Assembly (NCBI GenBank): GCA_934045905.1
Contig: OW203763.1
Location: 17,552,948-17,616,947 of the forward strand
DNA length: 64,000 nucleotides
Reading direction: 5' to 3'
Origin: Leuctra nigra
Taxonomy: Eukaryota > Arthropoda > Insecta > Plecoptera > Leuctridae
Part shown: positions 47,995 to 60,904 of the stretch, in pieces
Position numbering within the stretch: the stretch's first letter is position 1
How the letters are laid out: each line of letters starts with the position of its first letter
Position numbers and translations under genes: made by a program
The notes under the pieces: model-generated
Told to the model about the DNA's origin: nothing
The model's input: only the letters and a program-made list of their open reading frames with translations
Database searches by the model: none

Positions 47995-49699
47995 AAAGTG
48001 AAGAATAAAATTAATACTAATTGCCCTATTAGATGAGTACAGAAATACTCTGATGGTATTAAAAAGAAAAATGTTGTGTATTTCATTTAGATTTAAGTCC
48101 AGTTAGAAAGTAAGACGATCAAAATGATAATTTCAAGAAAACTTCGTAAGCTGCCACTTACTTTGTTTGTTTGCTGTTCACTTTTATGATTTTACTTAGA
48201 ATGTAAATTTATAAAGAGAATGTTATTAAATCACATCATGTCTTCGGGGGATCTTGTTTATAAATTCTTTTAATTATAATTTGTAAATGTTTAAATAAAA
48301 GCAGATTTTAAACTAAATGGGAATTCTTGTGGAAAATTGATGTAAATTACATTGTCAACTGTAATTATTATCTTGATTCAATATGTAAACCATGAAGAAA
48401 AACCTATGACGGCACATGTCAAAAACCCGTTGGTCTAACCGAAGTGTCAGTCGCACATTAGGGTATGGGTAATTGGGTAATTGCAATTGCAGCTGCAGTT
48501 CCAACTTTCTCTTGGGGGCTTTCTTTAGGTAGTTTCAGGAATTCCAGGGAAAAACTATTTTTTATTTACTTTGTTTATTATTTAGCAACTGACAACAAGA
48601 GCCACACCACAATCACAATTGGATGTAGGTAATTCATCCAGCTTTAAGGGCTCTCTCTAGACGTAGAATAAATTAAAATCATAATATAGTAGAGTTAGAC
48701 ATTATGATCTCAAAAAAAAACTATTGTACGATAAAATATTCTTATATCAAATTTGTGAGTGAAATATCGAGAGCACAAGACCGACTCAATTGGGACACAT
48801 GACATCAGCACAGTGTGCGAATGCTGATAAGTGATAACATTACTGTCTGGTGTCTACGTCGGAGTCCTTTTTGCTGGCACACAGTTTTTCCCACCAGAAT
48901 GGGGTAGGTACTATTTTTCAAAATGACATTTTGCCATTGCAAATTACGCAATAGAAAAGTAGGTAAAACAAGTGTTTCTGTATTCATTATTCTTGCTCTA
49001 AGTTTTTATTTCAAGAACAGGAAATGCACGAAGAGTTGCCTCTCCGAATTATTTAACTAACGCGTGTATTGTAGCTCTCGCTTCCCACCAGCTTCCCCAT
49101 TTATACCAATCAGGTCGAATAAGCCCTGGCTTTCAGTTTGATCAATTCGAGGGGTTGGCAACTATGGCAATGATGATACTTGAAACCCTTTAAAGCATGA
49201 CTGCACAATTATTTGGAATTGAACCAGAATACTCATGGCACTATAAAATGTATCAGTCACACACAATTAGGCTATTTAAATGGCATCTCCAAGTATGCTT
49301 TAACAAGCTCTGAACTGCGAATTGTTAGTGAACTTTTACGAAAATTTCAGTTCGCGGCACAATGAGGCATAATAAATATAATTATATTGATATCCAAGTA
49401 TCCATATGTAGCGCTCATCTGCAACTTGTTAGTGACTTTTACGAAAATTTCAATTCACGAAAATAACAACTGACTAAAAAAAGTTCGTTACTTTTTTGTG
49501 TTGATCAGGAATTTATATTTTGTTTATTTGTAAGCGTAACGCTTTTAGGAATACACAGTTTTAGACATTACATTAATAATGCATGTCAATATATACATTT
49601 GAATAAACAATTATAACAATTTAAAATCATATCACATATTATTGCTATGCTCGTCCCTTATTTATAAACTCTATACACATTCTTTGTGTCGTTTCTTCG

Positions 49700-49860
49700 G
49701 TTGACGCTCCATTGTTGGTTTGTGGTTTTGGCCCTAAAAAGGGCCGTTTGCCACGACGTTTCGGCGAAGTTTGTTCCGCCATCCTCAGGTGTCGGAGGTC
49801 GAATGGTGATGTGGCTCCCAGACTCTCAGTCTGTGCATTAATCTATGCACATTAATTTAA
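49700..49860 (-). mobile_element. Penelope-like retroelement fragment
   Basis: On the - strand a hammerhead-like core is followed by GGCCCTTTTTAGGGCC, a perfect inverted repeat, and preceded by two small hairpins (AGACT/AGTCT and TGTGCAT/ATGCACA). Hammerhead motifs with a minimal stem III are established features of Penelope-like elements in animals. No reverse transcriptase or GIY-YIG sequence is seen nearby, so this would be a terminal fragment or a short derivative. Confidence 0.4.
49750..49792 (-). ncRNA. Hammerhead-ribozyme-like core
   Basis: Read on the - strand: CAC, CTGAGGA, T, GGCG...CGCC, GAAA, CGTC, GTG. CTGAGGA fits the conserved CUGANGA. GGCG/CGCC forms stem II, GAAA is the second conserved box, and ACGU then C gives a minimal stem III and cleavage triplet. 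CAC pairs with GTG as stem I. One extra U sits between CUGAGGA and stem II, and stem I is short, so activity is doubtful. Confidence 0.4.
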
Positions 49861-50499
49861 AATCTTTAATATTAACTATGCTCCTGTAGGATACAGGAAT
49901 GTCATTGTAGAGCCTAGCACCTTGAACAAAAAGAGATTTTATGGTTGAAGTTTTGGCTTTAAAATCAATAAAAATATTGTTACTAGTACTAGCTCTAGTA
50001 CAATGTGAATGAATGTCACTTATTAGTTCAATTTTATTCAGTAAGTATAATGGTAACGATTGTGATTGGTGACTGATATGATATTAAACATATTATACCT
50101 AATTATTATGTAACCATGGATAAAATTTATTCTGTAATTAAATCATTAATGCTATTGTTATTATTGTTTTAAATTACATCCATTATTAATACATCATAAG
50201 TGCAATTTAGTCGAACGATTCCCTGCAACCCACTCGAAAGAAAATCCTGCTATAATTTGGGAAGCATCTCAGCCTTATTTTCTACCTACGAGTATGCTGG
50301 ACGTACACAGACGGTTGTTTCAGGGATTAAACTCGAGTTTCCAAAATCCAGAGCGTTATCTTTATAAAACACAAGAGACAAAATACAAACCACATCCAGT
50401 CTGTATAGAGTTCGGCTCACCCTTCTACTTTATAGAGTAATTATTCAAATTCTGTTCTGTTTATTTTGTTTGACATGATGATAGAGCGAATTGGCAATA

Positions 50500-50720
50500 T
50501 TGTGCGGACACGTACACGTGACGTGTTTGAACGTCGGGACGCCTAGACTCGCGAGGCGTCGCGACGTCGACCACGTAACGTATCTGCCTCGTTGGTTGGA
50601 CATATCATCGGTTCGGTTGGAATTACTCAACGAGTATTCTACTCAATAGCAATAAAACTTCCTAGACGTCGGCGACGTCATAAGTACGGGGACGTGCTGC
50701 ATTTGACTGTGGACTGTTTA
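50500..50720. promoter_or_regulatory. CG-rich block, possible promoter or first exon
   Basis: CG dinucleotides are densely packed here (for example CTCGCGAGGCGTCGCGACGT), in sharp contrast to the AT-rich flanks. It contains a CACGTG E-box, TGACGTG and CGACGTCA motifs. A frame on the - strand crosses it but has no recognisable domain. Confidence 0.35.
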
Positions 50721-52328
50721 GAAAAGACAGAGTGAGGTGCCAGAGGCGTTGGCGATTTACATATGTGTCGGTAGTTTAGAGCCACAGATGACGGAGATAA
50801 AATCGATCAGTTCAAATGGGTTTTTAGTAACTATTGTTTTATGAAATACGCTTACCCCTAAGCTATTGTATCACTGCAATATGTTGATTCTAATACTTTT
50901 TGACAAACTTTAATGACATATTTTTTGTTATAGGTTAGTTTATTTATTTTGAATGTTAGGCAAATGTTTTAAGTTTACGGGAATAGAATTGGTTTCACGG
51001 AAGTAGAATACAAGCTCATTGGTAGAAAAAGGTCCTAATACAGAAATCCAGCAAAGCCACTTGAAATTATGTCAATTAAAATGACTTAAAAGTGGTTCTA
51101 TGGCGAGGTATTTATTTAATTTGTATATTTTATCTAGGTGCTGATTAAAGTTCTGGTATTCCAGATGGAATAACTTGAAAGAGATTGTTTTTCCCTTTGT
51201 TTATAAATTAATTCCAAAGAAATTCCATTTGCATTTTTGTAGAAATACACAGGTTTTGTAGTGTAAACTGTTTCTTGTTTCCTCTCAATACAAAATAGAG
51301 CTGTCCACGTTATAAAAAAACAAAAAAAAACAAAAGCGATTGATTTGGAGTGATTTAAAAGTTAGTTCAATTTCATTTGTTCTTTTACTTGTAAAATGTC
51401 TAATGTAATCATTTTCAAGAAAAGTGCTTTTCCTGTTCAATAATCTTGGTCCAGACTAAGAATGCGTTTGTTTGAGTAACATGTACTACATACATACTCT
51501 CAGACTCTGATCTGTTTTGTTAGGTTATTGGAATACATCGCAGATTGCGTTATTAAATACACATTTCTAATTTGCAAGAGAAAGACTTGTGAAATTTGAC
51601 CAAACCATATGTCCTGTCGACCATAATATCCCATCTTGGTCACGGCAACACTATAGTTCCATTCCCTTGGGATAACGCTAACTAAATTCGTTGCATGTAA
51701 TGTGCTTTCTCCGTAAAAGTAGACCTTAGAGAAAATACATATTAATATGTCCCTTGGATCCATATTTTTCATTAAAATAATCCTGTGAAATTTGCAAAGT
51801 CCAGACGCGGCTTTTGGAGGTCATTGTATCCAATCATATCCCCCGATAGCAACACAGAGATATGGGACTGGGATTACGTTTGCTGATCATATGGGAAGGT
51901 TGGTATTATTTTAAGTAAGCTGGGATCAGATGGAAAACGACAAAGTCAAAGTTAATTGTTAATTTAGATGCAAATTTTTGAGAATCCCTCGCTCCAGCCT
52001 TTGCATGATTTAGTGTTTTCATGGGAGCAATTGCGATCTTAGTCCTGTTTTGGTAATTAGGGACCTAGATTCTGAACCACTAGGTTATATTTGATTTACA
52101 CATTTTTAAAGGCTACATATGAATTATTTTATACACATATTTTCGTTACGGTGACCCAGATTTCTTATATCTGGAAGAGGGAAAATTACAGGGAACAACT
52201 TTAATTCGAAGGCGGAAAGAAAAGGAAATTGCTTCTTTTACTTAATGCAAAATATATACAAGAAAGAATTATGAAGTCATTTCTTTTTAATGAAAAAAAA
52301 CATCTGTTACTTTTTAATTGGGCTTAAA

Positions 52329-52364
52329 GGCGCACTGCTCTGCAACATGCAAATGGCGACGGAG
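52329..52364. repeat. Dispersed repeat, copy 2
   Basis: GCGCACTGCTCTGCAACATG and the following CAAATGGCGACGG resemble 47071-47108. Confidence 0.45.
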
Positions 52365-53059
52365 AATGTATTTGTTTATAATATAATATTAATAGTTCAC
52401 GATTAAAGTATATTTTGTTTTGCGTTGCATCAAAATTTGGTGTCTACTATCGAAGTTTTGACAGACATACTATTGTGGTACCCAACCACTTTTTATTTTA
52501 TTTTGAGGTTCTTATGATGGACCTCTTATAAAATTTGCATTATAATTTAGATCTATTAACTATATAACGTTATCTGACTGAGGTATTATTTATGAGCAAT
52601 TTACAAAGAAATTAAAAAATTACAGTTTATTTATTCAGGATGAGATTGAAGGGATTTTGATTTTTAAATACCAGTTAATTTAACTATAAACTCTTTTAAA
52701 GTTAATTGGAAAATTATTTCCAGAATCTATTAGACTATTAGCACATTCAGAATGTACAATCTGTTTTTATGAAAATAGAATAACGTGATAAAAAGTTTTT
52801 TCTGTTACAATAATGGAGGCAAATTCCACACAAAAGTTTATTTTTACCATGCTAACTATAGCGAAATCGTTATTAGTGAGTAAATCAACTGTACATACTT
52901 ACTTACCCTAGTACCACTTCACAAAGCGTTTGTGCAAAACAACAGTTGCAAACCTGTGGAATGTGGCTTAATGCAATTCTCGACGATCTACATAGATTGT
53001 TACACAACAATCAGTACCTACTGGTAACGGCGATTAAGACCATTTTAATCAAACTATAG

Positions 53060-53540
53060 GTGACACAGGGATGCGCCCTCAGTCCAATCATCTTTAACCT
53101 TCACGGTAAATTCTTTTGAGACATTTTAAGTATTCGGTTGGCCTTTATCTGCATGGTACCAGAAATTACTTTCACATGGTTTCACTTGCTAATATTAAAA
53201 TGATTTGTAGGACACTGCCGCTGCGTCCGATGACAGAGCTGTCCTGGACTTTAACTCTCCAGTCTCCACATTGTTGTCTTAGTGGAGAAGGCTTTCTGGT
53301 CCTAGTCCAACGAACTGATATGAATACGTTTGGCTATAGCGAGAAGCATGGGCATTCAAGTACATGGCGGCTTAAGCTTCTCAACACGTTCTCCAATCTT
53401 ACAGAAGTTTTATGTTGTGCCTAGATTCTTTATCGATGAGCTACTGAAGCAAACGATTACTGTCTAATAGGAGGTGAAATGGATGACTCAAGTTTATGCA
53501 ACTTCCAGAGAATCTGAAGTTCTTAGGAACAATACTGCTT
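53060..53540 (+). pseudogene. Decayed LINE reverse transcriptase
   Basis: Three motifs of non-LTR reverse transcriptases occur in order. VTQGCALSPIIFNL (53060-53101) fits the (V/T)xQGCxLSPxLFN box. DDRAVL (from 53229) fits the catalytic ADD box, one frame away. KFLGTIL (53517-53537), in the same frame as DD, fits the FxYLGxxL box. Frameshifts and stops separate them, so it is inactive. The clade cannot be told. Confidence 0.55.
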
Positions 53541-54181
53541 GCAGCCAAGGCAAACAGTGTTAAAGTCAATCAATGATTCTGGATTATTAGATGTCAAGGA
53601 TCCTTGTTGAATGATATTTAACACGGATTATGTACGCGTATAGGTTTGAGAGCCCGCTGTGAGGTATTGAAGTTTGAAGAGCTAATCGGCAGGGAACAAG
53701 GAGAGCGTCAATCTGACCCATACTAAACATGCAAATATTCGTTAGTTGTTATCTGTCGTGCTTCCCACATCGAGGTTGATATCCACATCGTAGAGAAATT
53801 CCATACAAATCCTTCAAGTTTATAGGCCGATTGCTGAACCACAGTTTGAGAAATACTCTGAGAGGCTTTATTGCAGATTACATCAGAGCCCTTACAGGCT
53901 CCATATGTGGCACTTGAGGACGATGTGAGGAACTCGACGATCTCTCTGCAGATGTAGTTTTCACAAGACCTTTGTAAATATTCCCTCACCTATGACATTT
54001 ACAAAAGTGGCAGTAGTTTTGAGCTCCTTTTCAAGTAAATTTCTATGAAGCTCATTTCGTTTCGCGGTTTTATCGACGCTAAGTTTGAGGAGAGAGTGAT
54101 AACGCTTGATTAAGTTAATTCCTATTGTTCAAATGGAAAAAGTTCAAAACGATAACTCAACGCTCGGTTTGAACCGAAGTC

Positions 54182-54224
54182 AAGACGAAAGAGTTTGGAC
54201 GAAGAGTCCAAACTCTTTCGTCTT
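54182..54224. repeat. Perfect hairpin, 19-bp stem, 5-nt loop
   Basis: AAGACGAAAGAGTTTGGAC, loop GAAGA, then the exact complement. It is followed at once by direct repeats of CGGAGCTCTT (54232-54250). Confidence 0.95.
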
Positions 54225-57200
54225 CAGAGCTCGGAGCTCTTCGGAGCTCTTCAGTCTTCACAATGTGAGCTTGATTCGAAACTCTTTGTAGAATCACACT
54301 CAACTGTCTTTGAAGTCATTTAGTAACATCGTACAAATCTTGGAGACGAAACAGTATAGATAGGTAGGTACTAAAATAATGTCATGATATGTTTATATCA
54401 TCCCTCACTTTATGTTTTCAGTTAATGTACGTTCTTGTTATCAATACTTTGAAATTGTCTTTATCCTTTTTTCTCCTTTTTGAACTCATATGTACTATAC
54501 TGAAATACATTGATTTGTTACCTAATATACATCCATGTAATGTGATCATCTGATGCCAACCCATGGGCTTCCGCTGCGATTTTCCTCTTCTCTCTTCCAC
54601 TTTTAACTATATCTTTGAGTTGAGTATGTAAGCAGCCATACAGCCTCAACCGCCTGTCTCGTTTGTTGTGTAATAAGCTTGTACAAATATTATAATTTTA
54701 TATAGATATACTCTAACATGCCATGCATCATGAAATGCTTTCCTAAAAATGCTTTGCCTCTTCCGATTCAAGTTAAGCTTAAGTACAGAAGCGGGGAAAA
54801 GATTAAGTTTTTCTTCAATGTTATCATGTTGCAAACGTTTTTCTATTTTCTATTACGTATTTTCTAACATAGCTGACATGATGGATTGATGTTTCGTATT
54901 ACACAGGAATTGTCATCAAAAGAAATTAGATTTTCTTTTACTTGAGAGCTTTTAACATCTTCCCTGTGTTATTTGCATCCTCACCAGCACTGAGCTTTTG
55001 CCTACAAGTATCAAAAGCTCGATAAATGGAAATTTCTCGCTAACTTTTCATCAAACATTATTAAGAAAACCTCTCCTAGAAGTAACTGGAATATGTATAC
55101 ATTTTGGTTTAAATTTTAAAAACTTTCTAGTTCAACAATGTTTAATTTTGAACTTTGCTCTTCATTTGAATTTTCAAGTAGACTAGATGGGAAGAGATGA
55201 AATAATTTAGCACAAATTTGAAAACCATTTAAAAAAAGTACTCAGATCTTTGGTTAAAACTCTTGAAATTTGTTCCAGCGTTTTTTAAACTATAAAAACA
55301 TGTGAAGTTTGTGCAAACTGTAAAATAAGTTATTTTATTCCTATGTCGATTTTCTTAAGGTTTTCAGAAAACTTTAACGAGTGTAATCTGCGATTGCAGA
55401 TAAGTTCGATCTGCAATAAAGTTACAAGTCAACATGATTGGCGCAGTTCGTGACGCAAGTACTATTATAAATAAGCAGTTCAATTCCTCGAGGCAGCAAT
55501 TGAACAAATGCTGGGATGGTTACCAACTATATGCTAGTTCGTCTCCTAGCATCTTCACTTTTCAAACATTTTCAGAATCACTGTTCGACGTCATTCATGT
55601 CGTTGCAGGAAGTGCGTCGTTAACCTGAATAAAACATATAATATTGCCATTGTGAGGAATGCCAACTTGGAAATCAACCATTCATTGCGTCATGCAGAAA
55701 ATGTTTCAAAATAACAACTTTTATTACATACATGTTGATTGTTAAATCGTTAATGATTAAAGTTCAACTCAAACGTGATGAAAGCTGTGTTACTCAGTGA
55801 AATGTAAATTATAAACTCACGATAAAATATCGTCAAACGAGAGGAATTCTAGGTGACTGACTACTATAGGACTGATATCCAGGATTATGCTTTGTATATT
55901 GTGAAGTACAAACCCCGTGTGGAATAAACTTGAAACAATGGGATTTTGAAATATGGTTCAAATGATAACATCAATTCCATAGAAATTGTAAATGTAGGTG
56001 GTGTCTTTGTTCTGTTTTGATGTGCTTAACTTAAATCTAATACCCCCTTACGTCACTTGTGCTCTAACAAGAAAGTAAAGTAGACCCTTAGAATAGAAAT
56101 TAATTTGCATGGTCTTATAGATAACATAAATTCAAAGGGTATAAGAACCATATTTAATGCAGCTTTTCTAATTACAAAATACGAAGGGGGAATTTATTTT
56201 GAAATACCTTATAAGTTGTGTAACCAAGAACAACATGTGCGCTCAGAATTGTTTTCAAAATGCCTTTCTTTATTCTCTATCCATCCTATATACATAATCA
56301 TTCTTTTCTCATCATTCAAATATGAACAGAATCACTATCCGGACCTAAAAGCGAAGTTATCCTGTATCCTGGGGCTACGGAAGTTTTCTACCTTAGTCGT
56401 GTACTAACAAGCGAATATAGAAGAATATTTCAATGTCCTTCTGGAAAAGTTATCCCTGTTCTCTGTGTACGGGACCGGTTGATAGCTGACGCCCCAAGAC
56501 ATGCGAATTGCGACTGATATTACATAGAGCTGTTTTTTCATTTACGTTATAATTAAAATTTTCCTTATAGTTAAAACATTTGTGACTTGTTTAGTTATAG
56601 GTTGAATTTAAAAGATGGTTGACAACCAAATATTTGCTAAAATGTGTGAGTAATAATAGGTATAATATTGAATGAATGACTAAAAATATGAATTAAATCT
56701 GTACAGTCATACCCAGAATGATTGGCAAAAGAATTTGTTAATAAAAGCTCGACGAAAATGTAGCTAATGTTTACAAATATTATATAATTTTGAGACTCTC
56801 AGACTTATCTTTATTAAAACAGATTTGCATACAGTGTACACAGTTTAAAATAAAATAATTTCGTTCACTTAATATTGATTCGCTGATTACATTCTACCTG
56901 TTTTAAAATGAACCTTGTACCTATATTAAAAATATGGAATTTTTATATTAAAAAGTATTGGAAATATTTGATTTGAAAATTCTTGTTTAAATCGAAATTA
57001 ACTTTCATCTTAAAAAGTAATATGATCAGTGATCACCTCTTTATCAATATTTTTAGACATATTATAAGAAAAGCAATAAAGCTCTTGCTTTTAGTACAGT
57101 TCAGAAAAAGAAAAGTAAAATACACATCAGTTTGGAATCTACTTCTTTTTCAGAACTTCTCGTCCTGTACAAAGTTTTGTTTTAATACAATAATACAGGC

Positions 57201-57470
57201 AGTAACTGAAGGTAGAGGGATAAATAGACCCCTGGGTCCTGGAGATGTAAGGAGAGAACGTGAATAGTCCACTTTTCCTTTTAGTTTTCTCATTGGGTTT
57301 GCCAACTCTTGGTGTGTGGGTATGTGTTATCATTAGAAGTCTAAAGGGACAATGATTCTGTGATTGCATTATTGGTTATTTACGTTCATTAAGCGAAATT
57401 AGAAACTAAATCGTTTTTTAATAATGCAAGTAGAAGTTGCTTTACCGACCATTATCTCAAATTATTCTCT

Positions 57471-57509
57471 ATTCTCTCAAATGTTTGAGAGAATTCCCTT
57501 CAGGGAATT
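57471..57509. repeat. Two adjacent short inverted repeats
   Basis: ATTCTCTCAA/TTGAGAGAAT (loop ATGT) is directly followed by AATTCCC/GGGAATT (loop TTCA), with a 3-base overlap. Confidence 0.8.
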
Positions 57510-60500
57510 TAATGAACAAAACGTTCTACTATGTTGTACAAATAGATAATAAACTAAAAAATAATAGCTATTATTTTTTTAAATCTTCTGAGGACATGAA
57601 TTGCAAATGTTATCATCATTAATTTGAAAACACTTCTTCATCAGAAGCCACGTTCTCGGATCTTCATCAATAGTTATTGTCAGTACAATGAAAATACCAG
57701 CACAAATATAATTGTATCATTAGGCGTCATTTAAAAACAATCATAATTTGCCTCTAAAGATGCTGAGTACCATTGCCCGGGCAGATGACACGCTTCACTC
57801 TGAATACACGCCACTGGTGTAATCTTTGCTACCCTAAATGTGTCATTGAAAATGTTCCCGTTTATACGATCCCTGAGGAAGCACATTCCCATTCCCTTCC
57901 ATTCCCAACGCTACAGACAACTTCTTTATTGACAAAATTCAATCATGTTCGATGGCTCTCCTCGAGTATTTTTTTCTTCATAAAAGTGGCGTCTATTTCA
58001 TTAAGTCGTCTCTAGTGGTTCACGCTGTTCTAACATGGTTTCAATTGTGAACATTTTCAGATAAAGTACAAGATAAATAGATCATGAAAGAATCTCATTT
58101 TGCATATGCTGGGATTGGAATTTAATTTCTAGAGTTGTCTGCAGAGCTTGTGCACAATAATTGTATATAAAAGTAAAGTTCTTAAAGAATATGATATTAT
58201 ATTATGCCCCTATTAGTAGCTTTATATGTCATTGATTATGTATGATATTTATAGAAAAATCGACAATTTATATGCTTCGTGGAAAACATAAAACAAATAT
58301 AATTTTTACTTAACATTTTGAAAGACCTCCTATTTGATTGTCATTTTAATAATAACATTTCTATAGCTCATTTCTATTGTCAGAGTGGAAACTGTAAAAC
58401 TGTAAACTTACTTTTAAAATCCATATACATTCAATTTCTCTACAATCCCCCACAATTATCTAATTAATCAACTGTCAAATATTTGATTATTTAAATGTCA
58501 CTCTAAAACATTCACAGTTGAACAGAGTCGATTTGATTGATTTTAACTGTGTTTTTGATTTAATAAACTCTCTCTCTCTCTCCTCTCTCTTTCTCCACCC
58601 CCTCTCTTTCGTGCTCCTTGTCAAAGCTGTGAATTTCCCCTGTAATTTACTTCTATCACAACAGTATCGCCAGCGCTCTGTCTCAAATGTCACACATTAT
58701 ATTGTCATATCACAACCCCACGCTACACAATGTATTACCCAGATTCAATTGTGTTTCATGCGTCGGATGAACACTTGATAACGTTACGGTTTATATCGGG
58801 GTATTAAATCACATATTCATGTACAATCTTACCTTCAAGGATTGTAGACGTGTATGAAATTCTGTCTGGAAGATTAATTTAACTTGATAACTGTTGCTTG
58901 CATTATTAATTAATAATTTGATTATCTGAAATGGTTTGTTTGTGTTATAATTAGTAGTATTGCGTATGGGTATAGTGATAAATATGAATTATTTAATAAT
59001 TCGCGGATGATAATAGTTGTATGAATATGTTAATGCTATATTTGGACATAGCAAATTTTAATTAATTTCTGAGTGTAGTTTAATATTGTCACAGTTTCAT
59101 GCTGCTTTACATTCTAATTAACAAGAATATCTCAAAAAGAATCAATTGACTGAAAGAGATAAAAGTTTTTTTATAATCCAAACAAACCAGCAATGTCTTT
59201 GACACATTGCTTAATATTAAACCTATTTCTTTATAGACTTTAACTTTCAGTAGCTAAATGAATTGAAGTTGTATTATAGAAAACTTCGTTAATTTGGTGG
59301 AAGTGCCACGTTTTTAAATGGCACCTCCATATTCTACCATATGAGAATCACCCTTTTTTACAGTTTATTGCAGAACTTGCTTATAATTACTTGACTCGTA
59401 TTCATAATTGATCTAGGATAATGGAAAGGCATTCATTTGGAAATTGATTTTCACATTCAGTTGTAGAAAACGTTAAAAATCGAATATCTAACATTTAAAA
59501 GGCAGATTTGAACGAAAATATTTGTCACTCAAGTTCAGTTACAATCTGCTGCAAAGTAGTTGCCTCTTTTAGCATTAACTGCAGTAACCGACAACAAATT
59601 TTAATAACAGGATGACAGTTTGATACTAATATTACCAGCTAATAATGTTCAACGAAATCATTAAATATCTGGAATTGCTCTTCAATTTGAATGTGACAGT
59701 CAACATAAATAAATGAAAACACGATATTTAAGGAGTCAATGTATTTGTCATTTCACAAAATATCAATTACGTTATTTCTGGATGTCTGTCGTATGATAAT
59801 TATTAATGGTACACATGAAATAGGGTAATTGTTACGAGTATTTTCTGCGACACATTTATACAGGTTTACAATTATTTTAATAGACTATGAGTTGCATTTT
59901 CAAACATTGAGTTTTGAAGTTACTAACAACTTAAACTTGACAGATTTCTATTGCCTAATTGATAGTGTGGCTGGAACGTAGCAACATGGCAATAGGCTGT
60001 CTAGAGTCAATTTAGGCCAATAAATTCGGATGCAGTATTTGAGATACTGATATGCAGATTCTTTTGATACAGATTGAAACATAGTTAAGGTTCTATATTA
60101 CTGCCCTTTAACCTTATTAAGGGGACTAACCGTTATACTGATTGAACTGTTGCGAAATTGTACAAGTTCGAATTTTGTCTAATTGTTTTGATTTAATTAA
60201 CTTAGGCTGTTCAGACTTAATTCTTGGAATAAATAAAAATAGATTTAAAATATAGATTTTTGTTCAGTACATTTTTCATCTAAGAAAATAAAACAGTCAT
60301 CATGATTATTGTCAATGAATCATTTCTAAAATTAACAAATAATTTTGAAAAGTTGTTTTTGAGATCTTATGTGGGTTACATTTTATTAGAATGTTAAAAC
60401 ATGTAATAATACTCAACTAATAATGTGGTTAGGAATACAGAGTTTATTAATAACGACATTTTATGCTATCAATCATAAAATAATTCAGAGTAAAATACAC

Positions 60501-60874
60501 AAAATATATTATTATATCGGTACAGGCATTAGAAGACATTATAGTTTGCACACCGTGATAATTAACTGTATTCCAATTAAATTCTGGGGCATATTTAAAA
60601 TAATTATCCCCATTTTTGAAAGAGCCCCATACGTTGACAGCGACAATTGGCCCCCCAAAGATTGCATCGGCATGAACTGTTGTAGCAGCAATCTTTAGGT
60701 CGGTGGTCGCAGTTGCCACCCCGACGCACACAAGAGCGTCTGAAAAGGTAAATAAGTTTGGAAGCTCGTCTGGAAAAAGAGATTAAAAAATAGTCGGAAA
60801 AGAGCAATAAAGAAGGCGACAAATCAATAAGGCATCATTCTTGGTAAATAAATAAAAATTGATTGTGAACCATC

Positions 60875-60904
60875 GACTAAAAGAACAGTTTTGTTCTTTT
60901 AGTC
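60875..60904. repeat. Perfect hairpin, 13-bp stem, 4-nt loop
   Basis: GACTAAAAGAACA, loop GTTT, then the exact complement. Confidence 0.9.

Larger units (their letters stand above)
42600..49690. other. Gene-poor AT-rich DNA
   Basis: No gene is supported. It contains copies of two dispersed repeats (44441-44470, 45489-45512 and 47528-47560; 47071-47108), a CAAAG microsatellite near 43886-43906, and one weak exon-like frame at 47802-47994. Confidence 0.5.
49861..53000. other. Unassigned DNA with a CG-rich block
   Basis: No gene is supported. The block near 50500-50720 and the dispersed repeat copy at 52329-52364 are the only notable parts. Confidence 0.5.
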
